A stretch of DNA of 55,237 bases from Rossellomorea vietnamensis. Its GTDB lineage: Bacteria; Bacillota; Bacilli; Bacillales; Bacillaceae_B. The position numbers and the translations under genes are program-made. The stretch lies in assembly GCF_008180615.1 (NCBI RefSeq), contig NZ_VTEH01000011.1:36946-92182 (forward strand), in the 5' to 3' direction. This document shows positions 29,257-37,009 of this stretch, piece after piece. The notes under the pieces were generated by a model that was given only the letters and a program-made list of their open reading frames with translations, ran no database searches and was not told the origin of the DNA. Each line of letters starts with the position of its first letter. Position 1 is the stretch's first letter.

Positions 29257-29553
29257 ATGTGGCTGGTATTAGGGGTCGTTGCAATAGTAGTAACCTTTAA
29301 AAATCTTTATATGGTCGCAGCAGGAAAAGACTATAAACTTGCTATGGCGATGGGATTATCATTTACAGCATTAACACTTTGTGCAGAACACAGTTTTGTA
29401 TCGGAGTTGGTAATAAGGGAAGATATGTCAGCTTTAAGTGAAGTCCCCAATTATGATAGGGAATTATGGTTTTTGACAATAGCTTCTATCTTGCTAAATA
29501 TAGCTCCAATATTTTTAGAACGAAAAGCCAAGAAAAAGTTAGAGAGTAAATAG
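29257..29553 (+). CDS. Small membrane protein (98 aa), unknown
   Basis: An N-terminal helix (WLVLGVVAIVVTF), a second around 33-48 (MGLSFTALTLCAEHSF) and a third near 72-88 (FLTIASILLNIAPIF) end in a basic tail. CGGAGG precedes the ATG. It opens the second AT-rich island of small genes, and the next gene follows 15 nt later. Confidence 0.65.
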   Translation: MWLVLGVVAIVVTFKNLYMVAAGKDYKLAMAMGLSFTALTLCAEHSFVSELVIREDMSALSEVPNYDRELWFLTIASILLNIAPIFLERKAKKKLESK

Positions 29554-29568
29554 TTAGGGGGAGTTCAG

Positions 29569-29850
29569 TTGGATGAGAAAAAACGTAGATTATCATTGAC
29601 TGGTGCAATTGTTATCTTAAGTATCTGTATACTAGTTTCCGCCTTTACCATCTCAAGTGCGATAAGGGATTCATCAAGGAAAGGCAGCCCAGAGCCAGAA
29701 GAGCAATTTCGATATGAGTTTATTTCAGCGAATGAACAAAATGTAATCCTATTTGATAAGAAAACGGGAGACTATTGGAGGAAGTTTATCGAACCAAACG
29801 AAGGGCCAACTGAATGGGAAAAGCAGCCCTCTCCACTTGAAATTCAATAG
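29569..29850 (+). CDS. Small single-pass membrane protein (93 aa), unknown
   Basis: A basic N-terminus and one helix (about 9-30) precede a soluble tail rich in aromatic and acidic residues. TTG 29569 has AGGGGGAG 6 nt upstream. Probably cotranscribed with the gene before it; hairpin module M4 follows 14 nt after the stop. Confidence 0.6.
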   Translation: MDEKKRRLSLTGAIVILSICILVSAFTISSAIRDSSRKGSPEPEEQFRYEFISANEQNVILFDKKTGDYWRKFIEPNEGPTEWEKQPSPLEIQ

Positions 29851-29864
29851 AGAGTTGTACGATT

Positions 29865-29893
29865 AGGGCGATTGCTTAAAAAAGCAGTGCCCT
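29865..29893. repeat. Cassette-type hairpin module M4
   Basis: AGGGC pairs with GCCCT and inner GCTT with AAGC. The tail TTTGTTCGTCTAATAAA resembles M5's tail. It lies directly behind a small gene and may also act as a terminator. Confidence 0.7.
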
Positions 29894-29957
29894 TTGTTCG
29901 TCTAATAAAATTTTTATTGAGTATTTCAAATAAAGAAATCCGGAGGTAAGCTTTAAG

Positions 29958-30072
29958 GTGAAATTAGGACCTATCCTTAATTCCATCTTTACTACTCTTA
30001 ACCGCTATTCTTTTTGTTGTCTGCTTTAATTTGAAAAAGAAAACGATAAGTTACCTTCGATCGGGATATTAA
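29958..30072 (+). pseudogene. Frameshifted small membrane-peptide gene
   Basis: A GTG at 29958 follows GGAGG and opens a frame (KLGPIL) that soon ends. Shifting one base near 29976 gives an uninterrupted hydrophobic helix (LIPSLLLLTAILFVVCF) followed by NLKKKTISYLRSGY and a stop at 30072. The second frame has no start of its own after an upstream stop. A single-base indel in a tiny membrane-peptide gene explains this best. Confidence 0.5.
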
Positions 30073-30185
30073 ACGGGATTTTCGAAACTTAAGTAAATGA
30101 GTATCGTCTAATTATTAACGTAATTATCGGGGGCGGAACTTAAATTGCCAGTTTTTCGTCAAAAGGTATAAAGGGGGAATAATCA

Positions 30186-30392
30186 GTGAAGGAATTTCGT
30201 GAGAATTTGAAATACGCTGGAATCATTTTAGGGGTGTCGATGCTGATTTTCTTAGCAGCGGGTTATGGTAGTGGTTCATACAACTGGAACACCTTCTACC
30301 TATTTTTTATGGGAGCTGTTTTTGGTAACAGTGTTGGATTGATGAGAAATAAACAGAATTTTAGCGGGAACTTGAAACGAAATTTAAAATAG
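30186..30392 (+). CDS. Small membrane protein (68 aa), unknown
   Basis: Two hydrophobic helices (about 11-27 and 35-52) lie between basic ends. The GTG start at 30186 is preceded by AGGGGGA. Single gene within the second small-gene island. No family recognised. Confidence 0.55.
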   Translation: MKEFRENLKYAGIILGVSMLIFLAAGYGSGSYNWNTFYLFFMGAVFGNSVGLMRNKQNFSGNLKRNLK

Positions 30393-30442
30393 GGAATGGA
30401 AATGTAGTTATGTTATAGGTGGCGTTGCTAAGGAGGTAATGT

Positions 30443-30604
30443 GTGTCAAAAATTATTGAAGAAACGCAACTCCCAAAGGATATGGAAAACGATAAAGAGG
30501 AACCAATAACTCAAAAAGAGGCTTTAGATGGATGCGCCGGTTGTTCAGCTTTTGGATGTTTACCGTTTGCTTTAGGTATAGCTTTTATTATTAAACTTTT
30601 TTGA
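30443..30604 (+). CDS. 53-aa peptide with acidic N-terminus, Cys-rich turn and C-terminal helix
   Basis: A short gene starting at GTG 30443 with a strong AAGGAGG a few bases upstream. The N-terminal two thirds are charged (PKDMENDKEEPITQKEALD). They are followed by the tight Cys cluster GCAGCSAFGC and a hydrophobic end (LPFALGIAFIIKLF). The spacing C-x2-C-x4-C could bind metal or form a disulfide next to a membrane-associated helix. Function unknown; the strong ribosome site supports it as real. Confidence 0.6.
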   Translation: MSKIIEETQLPKDMENDKEEPITQKEALDGCAGCSAFGCLPFALGIAFIIKLF

Positions 30605-30757
30605 CTTGATTTGCTGCTCAACATCTTTATTAACATCATTTCGATAAATGGTGGACATAATAAGAAGTTGCGGAGCTTTGTGAGTACTGGTTAGTCGTAT
30701 ATTCAAGTTGGCCTGCTCACCTTTATTTCAGTTCCGATGAGCAAAGGAGGAGATAGT

Positions 30758-30934
30758 ATGACAAAAAATAAAATGATGATAATTGCTGTTTTTTCAATAG
30801 GCTGCATATTATTTCTTACTTATAAAGCCATAAGCAACCAGGATTATTCCTACCTAACTGGAGTGATTAGCATACTTGTTATCTTCTTTTTCAAGAAGCG
30901 AGAGTACGATAGGAGTAAAGAACGATTTGAATAA
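30758..30934 (+). CDS. Small membrane protein (58 aa), unknown
   Basis: Two helices (about 6-20 and 32-46) precede a basic C-terminus (FFKKREYDRSKERF). ATG 30758 has AAAGGAGG at consensus distance; a longer in-frame reading from 30737 would swallow that ribosome site. Module M5 starts 1 nt after the stop. Confidence 0.6.
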   Translation: MTKNKMMIIAVFSIGCILFLTYKAISNQDYSYLTGVISILVIFFFKKREYDRSKERFE

Positions 30935-30935
30935 G

Positions 30936-30965
30936 AGGGCGTTTGCTGAAGGAGCAGCCGGCCCT
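30936..30965. repeat. Cassette-type hairpin module M5
   Basis: AGGGC pairs with GCCCT, with inner GCT/AGC around GAAGG. The tail TTGTTCTAGTAAAGGGATA is shared with M1. It follows a small gene immediately. Confidence 0.7.
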
Positions 30966-31020
30966 TGTTCTAGTAAAGGGATAGTTTAATAAGTAGTTTA
31001 ATAGGAGGGTCAAATATGAA

Positions 31021-31658
31021 ATGAGTATAGATAAAGTGAAAGGGAAATTTGTATTAGAGTATCACTTATATAACCAATTTTACAGGAAAAGTATATTTGC
31101 TGTATTGATTTTAGGTATATTAACAGCTCTAATTTTCCTCTTTTCCTCATTTTATTTTGAAAATTTTATAGTGGAGCAAACGCATCTTATTGCTGAACAG
31201 ATGTTAGATGACAAGGAAGAGCCAGCAAATGTACAAAAGTTTTATTCTATTCTATTCTATTGAATAACTTGTTTATTGGGTTGATGATTATCTTATGCGG
31301 GTTTATTCCTGTATATGGACTTCCTTTTATTTACGGCTTACTTTCTTTTGCATCCGTAGGAATAGTTGCTGGTTACGGTGTTATTATGAATCATAACGTT
31401 TTACAAACAATGGTTGTAGCATTTCTACCCCACGCAGTAATTGAAATTATTCCTATTCTTTATAGCGTAGCAATAGGTATGTATATTAATAAAAATATGT
31501 TTTATAAGGTTTTTCATAGAAAGAAAAACTCCGAAAAATTCAAGGGAATGTTAAGGCAAGGTATCACAAGCTATATAGTGATTATCATTCCTTTATTTAT
31601 ACTTGCTGCTCTGGTTGAAGCTTTTATCACTTCTCGTCTCGTGGATATTTTCTTATAA
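31021..31658 (+). pseudogene. SpoIIM/DUF95-like membrane protein gene split by a pentanucleotide repeat
   Basis: The first frame (31021-31263) encodes an N-terminal cytoplasmic part and one helix, ending in NVQKFYSILFY. The second (31260-31658) begins NNLFIGLMIILCGFIP and carries the remaining helices of a stage II sporulation protein M-like (DUF95) domain. Three tandem ATTCT units lie at the junction. Removing one unit joins the frames exactly, giving FYSILLNNLFIG, which matches the I-x-x-NN-L start of the family's second helix. A two-codon ATG-AAA-TGA frame at 31016 overlaps the ATG at 31021. It is either a phase-variable gene in its off state or a recent frameshift. Confidence 0.75.
31244..31258. 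repeat. (ATTCT)3 pentanucleotide repeat in the SpoIIM-like gene
   Basis: Three perfect ATTCT units plus ATT. Five bases per unit shifts the reading frame with each gain or loss, so slipped-strand mispairing would switch the gene on or off. Confidence 0.85.
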
Positions 31659-31713
31659 CTTTTCTTTTAGAAAAAATGTTCATTTGATTAAACCATCTTA
31701 GGATGAGTAATAA

Positions 31714-31750
31714 AGTGCCCTTTACAAACGGAGGCGTTGATCCTAGAAGG
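31714..31750. repeat. Partial cassette-type module M6
   Basis: AAAGTGCCCTTTACAAACGG, then AGGCGTTGATCCTAGAAGG. It resembles the 3' end of the other modules (GCCCTTTGTT...) without the left arm. Confidence 0.4.
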
Positions 31751-31774
31751 ATTAACGTTAGTGTTTAACATTTT

Positions 31775-32125
31775 TTGCATAACAAGAGTAAACGTTTCAA
31801 ATTAAGGGTTGAATTTATCCGAGAACTCACAAAGAAAAATACTATTACGAAAATATCATTATTATCTTTAGCATTATCCCTTGGCACCACGGTATGGTTA
31901 CTAACGCTTTTAATAGAAGATAAAATGTTGGAAAGAACAGTTTCTGAAAAACTTGAAGAGACATATGCCACTGAGGATTTTTCAATTCAATTCGTTGAAG
32001 AATTAAGCAAGGACAGTATTCTTGTAAGTTATCAACTTGAAGGGAATGAACCGACCTTTATAAGTTTCTATGAAAGGGATAACGGTCATTTAGTTCTCGT
32101 AAACACGAGGGAGCTTGAGGAATAA
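31775..32125 (+). CDS. Small single-pass membrane protein (116 aa), unknown
   Basis: A basic N-terminus and one helix (about 27-47) precede an acidic tail. The TTG start lacks a convincing ribosome site. AGAAGGA (31745-31751) lies 9 nt before GTG 31761, whose frame would join this one only if the T6 run at 31771-31776 had one more T. The start is therefore uncertain and a frameshift is possible. Terminated at 32155. Confidence 0.5.
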   Translation: MHNKSKRFKLRVEFIRELTKKNTITKISLLSLALSLGTTVWLLTLLIEDKMLERTVSEKLEETYATEDFSIQFVEELSKDSILVSYQLEGNEPTFISFYERDNGHLVLVNTRELEE

Positions 32126-32154
32126 AAAAGAACTTTCGCTATAAAACAACACAT

Positions 32155-32190
32155 AGAAAAAAGCTTGGGATCTCCCAGGCTTTTTTTCTG
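32155..32190 (+). terminator. Terminator closing the second small-gene island
   Basis: AGAAAAAAGCTTGGGA pairs with TCCCAGGCTTTTTTTCT. Confidence 0.85.
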
Positions 32191-32280
32191 TGTTAAATGT
32201 TTGTAATCCTATATTATGTACGGGCTATTTTGACGCGATTTTACGCTTTCCCCACGTTATCGGAACGACTTAGGATACTA

Positions 32281-33426
32281 TTAAATGCTGACTTCTGGTT
32301 TAGCTGGCGGCGGCAAGGAAGCCTGGCGCTTCTTTCCTCGGAGTCCAAATAGAATTCTAAGGAATGGGAGGGTGCGAATCACAAAATGATAGATGAAAGC
32401 AATGATGAGAAATGAAACCACTATCAGAAAGATAAATTTCAATGAAATTGGCCAGCTCCAATCTTTGATTAAGAAACCTATTATAACGATAACCGGCTGA
32501 TGCAGAATATAAAAAGGCAAGGAGGCCTCACTGGTATACCGGAGAAGCTTGTTAGAAAAAGACAAGTACCTGTCAGCCATGTAATAGAAGAAGAGAATTA
32601 CGTTCAAGCTTCCGATTACAGCCAGACTGGTGAACAGGGTAAACGCCATCGATCCTCTTTCAGGAAAATCGAGCATGAACCAGAGAGCATAAGAAATTGC
32701 TGCGGTTAAACCCAGTATGAGATGAACCGGAAAGGTCTTTTTTAATAGCGAAAGTAATTGGTCACTGCTGAAAATATAGTAACCGGCAAGAAATAGCAGC
32801 AGGTAAACGAGCAGATCCCATCCTCCGAGATGGACGGTTTCAACAAAGGCAGCCACTGCGATCAGGGCGATGTGCAAAAGGATCAAATGAAAAGGTGTGA
32901 CATTTTTAAAAGACTTTGTTTTATTGAATAAGTGCATTGTTATAAATGAAAAGAGGATCAGGGCAAGCAGGTACCATAGGTGCAGGCCGACGAATGCGAA
33001 GTTTCCGGTAGCGCCGATTTCTAAATATAGTCCCTTGTAAGCCAGGGGAAGAAACTCCAGGAACGAACCTGTGAACTGGTTGTTATCTAAACGTTCAATA
33101 TAAACTTGCGGTGGAGACAGGATCAATACCCCGAATACCAGTGGAATCCCGAGACGCAGCAGCCTTTCATTCATATAGGTTCCCATGCGCCTTTTTTGCA
33201 GGGAGAAGTAGGAGCTGATGCCGGAAATCACAAAGAAGATGGGCATGATCCAGGTACCGATCAGGAGGGAGAACGCCAGAATAACAGAGCTGTCCAATTC
33301 ATTATTTTTCACATGCCAATCAAAAGGGTTAAAAAACATTGAGCAATGATATAAAAAAACAAGCAGAGTGGCTATGACCTTCAACCAATCCAAATCATAT
33401 CTTCTCGTGACCTGCTGCTTTTCCAT
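32281..33426 (-). CDS. Acyltransferase 3 family membrane protein
   Basis: A 381-residue integral membrane O-acyltransferase with about ten helices. The family opening is RRYDLDWLKVIATLLVFLYHC, with the conserved His after the first helix, then FFVISGISSYFSLQKRR and MGTYMNERLLRLGIPLVFG. Such proteins acetylate or succinylate envelope sugars. It is monocistronic and divergent from the sugar ABC importer; the acceptor is unknown. AAGGAGAT precedes the ATG on the minus strand. Confidence 0.85.
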   Translation of the reverse strand: MEKQQVTRRYDLDWLKVIATLLVFLYHCSMFFNPFDWHVKNNELDSSVILAFSLLIGTWIMPIFFVISGISSYFSLQKRRMGTYMNERLLRLGIPLVFGVLILSPPQVYIERLDNNQFTGSFLEFLPLAYKGLYLEIGATGNFAFVGLHLWYLLALILFSFITMHLFNKTKSFKNVTPFHLILLHIALIAVAAFVETVHLGGWDLLVYLLLFLAGYYIFSSDQLLSLLKKTFPVHLILGLTAAISYALWFMLDFPERGSMAFTLFTSLAVIGSLNVILFFYYMADRYLSFSNKLLRYTSEASLPFYILHQPVIVIIGFLIKDWSWPISLKFIFLIVVSFLIIAFIYHFVIRTLPFLRILFGLRGKKRQASLPPPAKPEVSI

Positions 33427-33608
33427 AATGAAATCTCCTTTGAACTAATCTATCCAATTCCATTCTATTCGGCGGGGTGGGGAGTTTTTCCTTCTAAATC
33501 AAATCGGAAACACATTTCTCCTGACCGAGGAAGCCTCACCTTTATACAGATCTCACCGCAAATCCATCACACCCCGACCGAAGCAGTCCCATCCTCTTGA
33601 TTTAGGCA

Positions 33609-33750
33609 TTTGCGAAACCGGTTTACTAAAACACAAAGAATTTTTTTAAAAAACCTATTGAAAACGGATACAAAAGTGTTATAATCGTCAATAGAAACAG
33701 AATCAATTGATTTTTTTTAACCATTTACGAAACCGGTTTCGTAAATGGTT
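33609..33750 (+). promoter_or_regulatory. Promoter with two LacI-type operators for the sugar ABC / beta-glucosidase locus
   Basis: The promoter is TTGAAA (33658-33663), a 16-nt spacer and TATAAT (33680-33685). Operator O1 (GCGAAACCGGTTTACT, 33612-33627) lies upstream of -35. Operator O2 is a perfect 32-bp palindrome (33719-33750) centred on ACGAAACCGGTTTCGT, downstream of the start point. The central CG and arms fit LacI-family operators, and the LacI regulator encoded at 37010 is the obvious candidate. Paired sites about 110 bp apart allow looping. Confidence 0.85.
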
Positions 33751-33804
33751 GTGGCTAAATTGGTTGAAACTATAGAAAGAACTATTAATGGAGGGGTATA
33801 AGAT

Positions 33805-35079
33805 ATGAAACTAAAAAAGAGTTTCTTGGGTGCTTTGCTGCTAAGTTCAAGTGTATTTCTTGCTGCTTGTAATGGAGGAGAAGAATCTTCAGGTGATGGA
33901 GAAAAGGTAACCCTGGATTTCTGGTTGTTCGGAGCAACGAATTATGAAGCGTTAGCAGAGGAATATGAAAAAGAAAATCCAGATGTGAATATCAATATCA
34001 AAACATCTGAATTAGGAGATCACCACAATAGTTTGTTCACGGCCATTTCTTCTGGTACAGGAGCTCCTGATCTAGCGATGATCGAAGTTGATCAGTTAGA
34101 CCGTTACCGTGAAGCGCAGGATCGGTTCGTGAACTTATATGATTTAGGTGCTGAAGACATTAAGGGTGAGTATTTGGACTGGAAATGGAGAGGTGCTGAG
34201 AATGGCGAAGGAGATTTCTTGTTCGGCCTTCCTACTGACATCGGTCCAAAAGCAATGTACTACCATACAGAGGTTTTTGAAGAAGCAGGCCTGCCGACAG
34301 ATCCTGATGAAGTAAACGAGTTGATCTCAACTCCAGAAGCCTTCAAAGAGGCAGCGAAGAAAGTGCTTGATGCAACAGATAAGCCGATGGTAGACAGTAT
34401 GGAAATGGCGTTTCGTGCCAATATGGATGCTCTTGAAGTGAGTTATTTCAACCGTGATGGCGAGCTTTTAATCGGTCAGGGAGATAGCGGCGTGAAAGAA
34501 GCCTACGATTTTGCCGTTGAATTAGATCAAGAAGGATACGTTGGTAATTTTGAAATGTGGACGCCTGAATGGGCAAACGCATTGAATCAAGGCGGATTTG
34601 CTGTAGAAATGGCACCAGCTTGGTTGAAAGGATACATGACAGAAAATGCTCCTGAAGGCGAAGGGAAATGGCGCGTGACAACATTGCCTACTCAATTTGC
34701 GGGTAACTGGGGCGGTTCTTATGTCACTATTCCTGCTGAAACCAAACATAGCGAAGAAGCTTATGAATTTGCTGAATGGCTTCTTTCTCCAGAGAATCAA
34801 TTAACATCGTTTGTTGAAAATGGTCTATTCCCATCTGCACCAGCTGTATACGAGATGGATGAATTCAAAAATAATACAGATGACTATTTCGGCGGTGAGA
34901 ATACAGCCAAATACTTTGCGGAAGCAGCTAAAGAGATTCCTGAAGTATACAAAGGGCCTAAATATGTGTCTGTGAATAATGAAGTTTTAACAGCTCTTCG
35001 AAATGTTCAAGAAGGCGGAGATCCTGAAAAAGAGTGGGATGCTGCTGTCAAACGTATAGAAGATTTGATGAAACGGTAA
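33805..35079 (+). CDS. Sugar ABC transporter substrate-binding lipoprotein (family 1)
   Basis: A 424-residue extracytoplasmic sugar receptor. The signal peptide ends at lipobox LAAC (Cys22). The mature protein follows the family 1 (MalE-like) pattern: VTLDFWLFGATNYEALAEEYEK, then APDLAMIEVDQLDRY and a C-terminal EWLLSPENQL segment. It is first in an operon with two MalF/MalG-type permeases, a LacI regulator and a GH1 beta-glucosidase. That points to a beta-linked oligosaccharide such as cellobiose or laminaribiose as ligand. No ATPase gene is present, so a shared MsmX-like ATPase encoded elsewhere is expected. Confidence 0.88.
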   Translation: MKLKKSFLGALLLSSSVFLAACNGGEESSGDGEKVTLDFWLFGATNYEALAEEYEKENPDVNINIKTSELGDHHNSLFTAISSGTGAPDLAMIEVDQLDRYREAQDRFVNLYDLGAEDIKGEYLDWKWRGAENGEGDFLFGLPTDIGPKAMYYHTEVFEEAGLPTDPDEVNELISTPEAFKEAAKKVLDATDKPMVDSMEMAFRANMDALEVSYFNRDGELLIGQGDSGVKEAYDFAVELDQEGYVGNFEMWTPEWANALNQGGFAVEMAPAWLKGYMTENAPEGEGKWRVTTLPTQFAGNWGGSYVTIPAETKHSEEAYEFAEWLLSPENQLTSFVENGLFPSAPAVYEMDEFKNNTDDYFGGENTAKYFAEAAKEIPEVYKGPKYVSVNNEVLTALRNVQEGGDPEKEWDAAVKRIEDLMKR

Positions 35080-35139
35080 TATGAACCGGGCTGGATGGGG
35101 AATTCCATCTAGCCCTCATTTCTTAAGGAGGTAGTCAGG

Positions 35140-36087
35140 TTGGAAAATACACATAAGCAAGCAAGGACCTCTGCTAAAGTCAGTAAATTATCTGAAAAGA
35201 AAAAAGATATGATCTCTGGCTATTTATATGTTGCGCCGTTCTTCATCATTTTTGGCATCATTGGACTTTATCCTGCGATTTTCAGTATCGTGCTTGCTTT
35301 TCAAAAATGGAACGGCTTAGGAGAAATGGAGTTCGTAGGATTCAACAACTTTGTGATTGTTCTACAAGATCCTCTGTTCTGGAAATCACTTTATAACACA
35401 GTCATCATCGGCTTGATGGGGACTGCACCACAATTAATAGTCGGAATTATTCTGGCATACTTCCTGAATTTGGCTGTGATTCGATTTACAAATTTCTTCA
35501 GGGTTACGATTTTTATGCCGTATATAACCTCCATGGTAGCCGTAGCGCTTGTTTTTGGAGTGTTCTTCAGCGGAGACGAGAGTGCGCTGGCAAACTATGT
35601 TATCGGATTATTCGGATTTGATCCAGTCAGCTGGAAAACGTCTGAATGGGGTGCGAAAATTGCCATTTCTTTAATGGTATTTTGGCGCTGGGTCGGCTAT
35701 AACACGATCATCTATCTTGCGGGTCTTCAAAGTATCCCGAAAGATTTATATGAGGCTGCGACGATTGATGGAGCTAACAAAGTTCAGCAATTCCTGCACA
35801 TCACCATTCCTTTATTGAAGCCATTCATTGTTTTGACTGTTTTTATGTCAACCGTAGGGGCTCTTCAACTCTTTGCGGAACCAACCGTTTTCTTGGGTGC
35901 TTCAGCATTCAGCCGAGATGAAGCAATGACTGTCGTGATGTACTTGTACAGAGATGCCTTTAACTTGGGTTCATTTGGAACCGCATCGGCAACAGCTGTA
36001 CTATTATTGATCATCATTGTTGCAGCAGCAGCTCTGAATACGTGGTTGACTTCAGGTGCAGGCAACAAGAAGAAGAGAGGTGTGTAA
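35140..36087 (+). CDS. Sugar ABC transporter permease (MalF type)
   Basis: A 315-residue permease with six helices. The EAA loop is YEAATIDGANKVQQFLHITI (about 205-224), with the Gly of the ATPase-docking turn. The N-terminal pattern GYLYVAPFFIIFGIIGLYPA is typical of family 1 sugar permeases. TTG 35140 has AAGGAGG 8 nt upstream. It is followed directly by its partner permease. Confidence 0.9.
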   Translation: MENTHKQARTSAKVSKLSEKKKDMISGYLYVAPFFIIFGIIGLYPAIFSIVLAFQKWNGLGEMEFVGFNNFVIVLQDPLFWKSLYNTVIIGLMGTAPQLIVGIILAYFLNLAVIRFTNFFRVTIFMPYITSMVAVALVFGVFFSGDESALANYVIGLFGFDPVSWKTSEWGAKIAISLMVFWRWVGYNTIIYLAGLQSIPKDLYEAATIDGANKVQQFLHITIPLLKPFIVLTVFMSTVGALQLFAEPTVFLGASAFSRDEAMTVVMYLYRDAFNLGSFGTASATAVLLLIIIVAAAALNTWLTSGAGNKKKRGV

Positions 36088-36091
36088 GATC

Positions 36092-36931
36092 ATGAGCCAA
36101 CAGAGCAAAAAACGATTTAATCCGGGGACATTTCTCATTTATGCAGTGCTAAGTATTGCTTCTCTGTTATCTCTATTTCCGTTTTATTGGATGTTTGTCA
36201 TGGCGACGCGTCCAAGTGCGGCTTATAACTCGATTCCTCCAACCATCCTTCCGGGTGGAATGCTTGTTGAAAACTTTCAAAAAGTGCTGGATACGATTCC
36301 TTTCTTCAATGCAATGTGGAATACGATTCTATTATGTACGGTGGTTACTGCGTTAGTGCTGATCATCAGCTCACTTGCAGGCTTTGCCTTCGCGAAATTC
36401 GAATTTCCTGGAAAAAACTTTCTTTTCATCAGTATCTTGCTGACGATGGTTATTCCCCCTCAATTGGGACTGATTCCACAGTACTATTTGATTTCCCAAT
36501 TAGGATGGCTGGATACGCTGCTCGGAGCAGGGGTGCTTTTCTTGCTTAACCCTCTGGGAATCTTCCTTATGCGGCAGTACATCACTCAGTCTGTACCAGA
36601 TGAATTGATGGAGGCAGCCAAGCTTGACGGGTGTTCGAACTTCAGAATTTATTGGAGCATTGTACTTCCTATCGTCAAACCTGCTTTCGCCACTCTGGGC
36701 ATCATTGTGTTCACACTCGTATGGGGCGAATTCTTATGGCAATTCACCGTCCTCCGTGAACCGTCATCTTATACTCTGCAGGTAGCGCTCGCTTCCTTGA
36801 ACAATGCGTTCCGCGTAGACTTCGGTATGCTTTTATCAGGTGTTTTCTGGGCAACTGTTCCATTGATTGTCATCTTCCTCTTCTTTAATAAATGGTTCAT
36901 TTCCAGTATTACGGAAGGTTCAATCAAGTAA
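36092..36931 (+). CDS. Sugar ABC transporter permease (MalG type)
   Basis: A 279-residue permease with six helices and the EAA loop MEAAKLDGCSNFRIYWSIVL. I start at ATG 36092, with AGAGGTG upstream, 4 nt after the previous stop; an earlier reading from 36056 overlaps the upstream gene. It pairs with the MalF-type subunit. Confidence 0.9.
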   Translation: MSQQSKKRFNPGTFLIYAVLSIASLLSLFPFYWMFVMATRPSAAYNSIPPTILPGGMLVENFQKVLDTIPFFNAMWNTILLCTVVTALVLIISSLAGFAFAKFEFPGKNFLFISILLTMVIPPQLGLIPQYYLISQLGWLDTLLGAGVLFLLNPLGIFLMRQYITQSVPDELMEAAKLDGCSNFRIYWSIVLPIVKPAFATLGIIVFTLVWGEFLWQFTVLREPSSYTLQVALASLNNAFRVDFGMLLSGVFWATVPLIVIFLFFNKWFISSITEGSIK

Positions 36932-37009
36932 ACGGTGCCACTCCTCCTAATTGTTGGTACAATCATAATAATAGGATATCGGACAAAGCTTAAGGAGCTG
37001 TAAAGCAGA

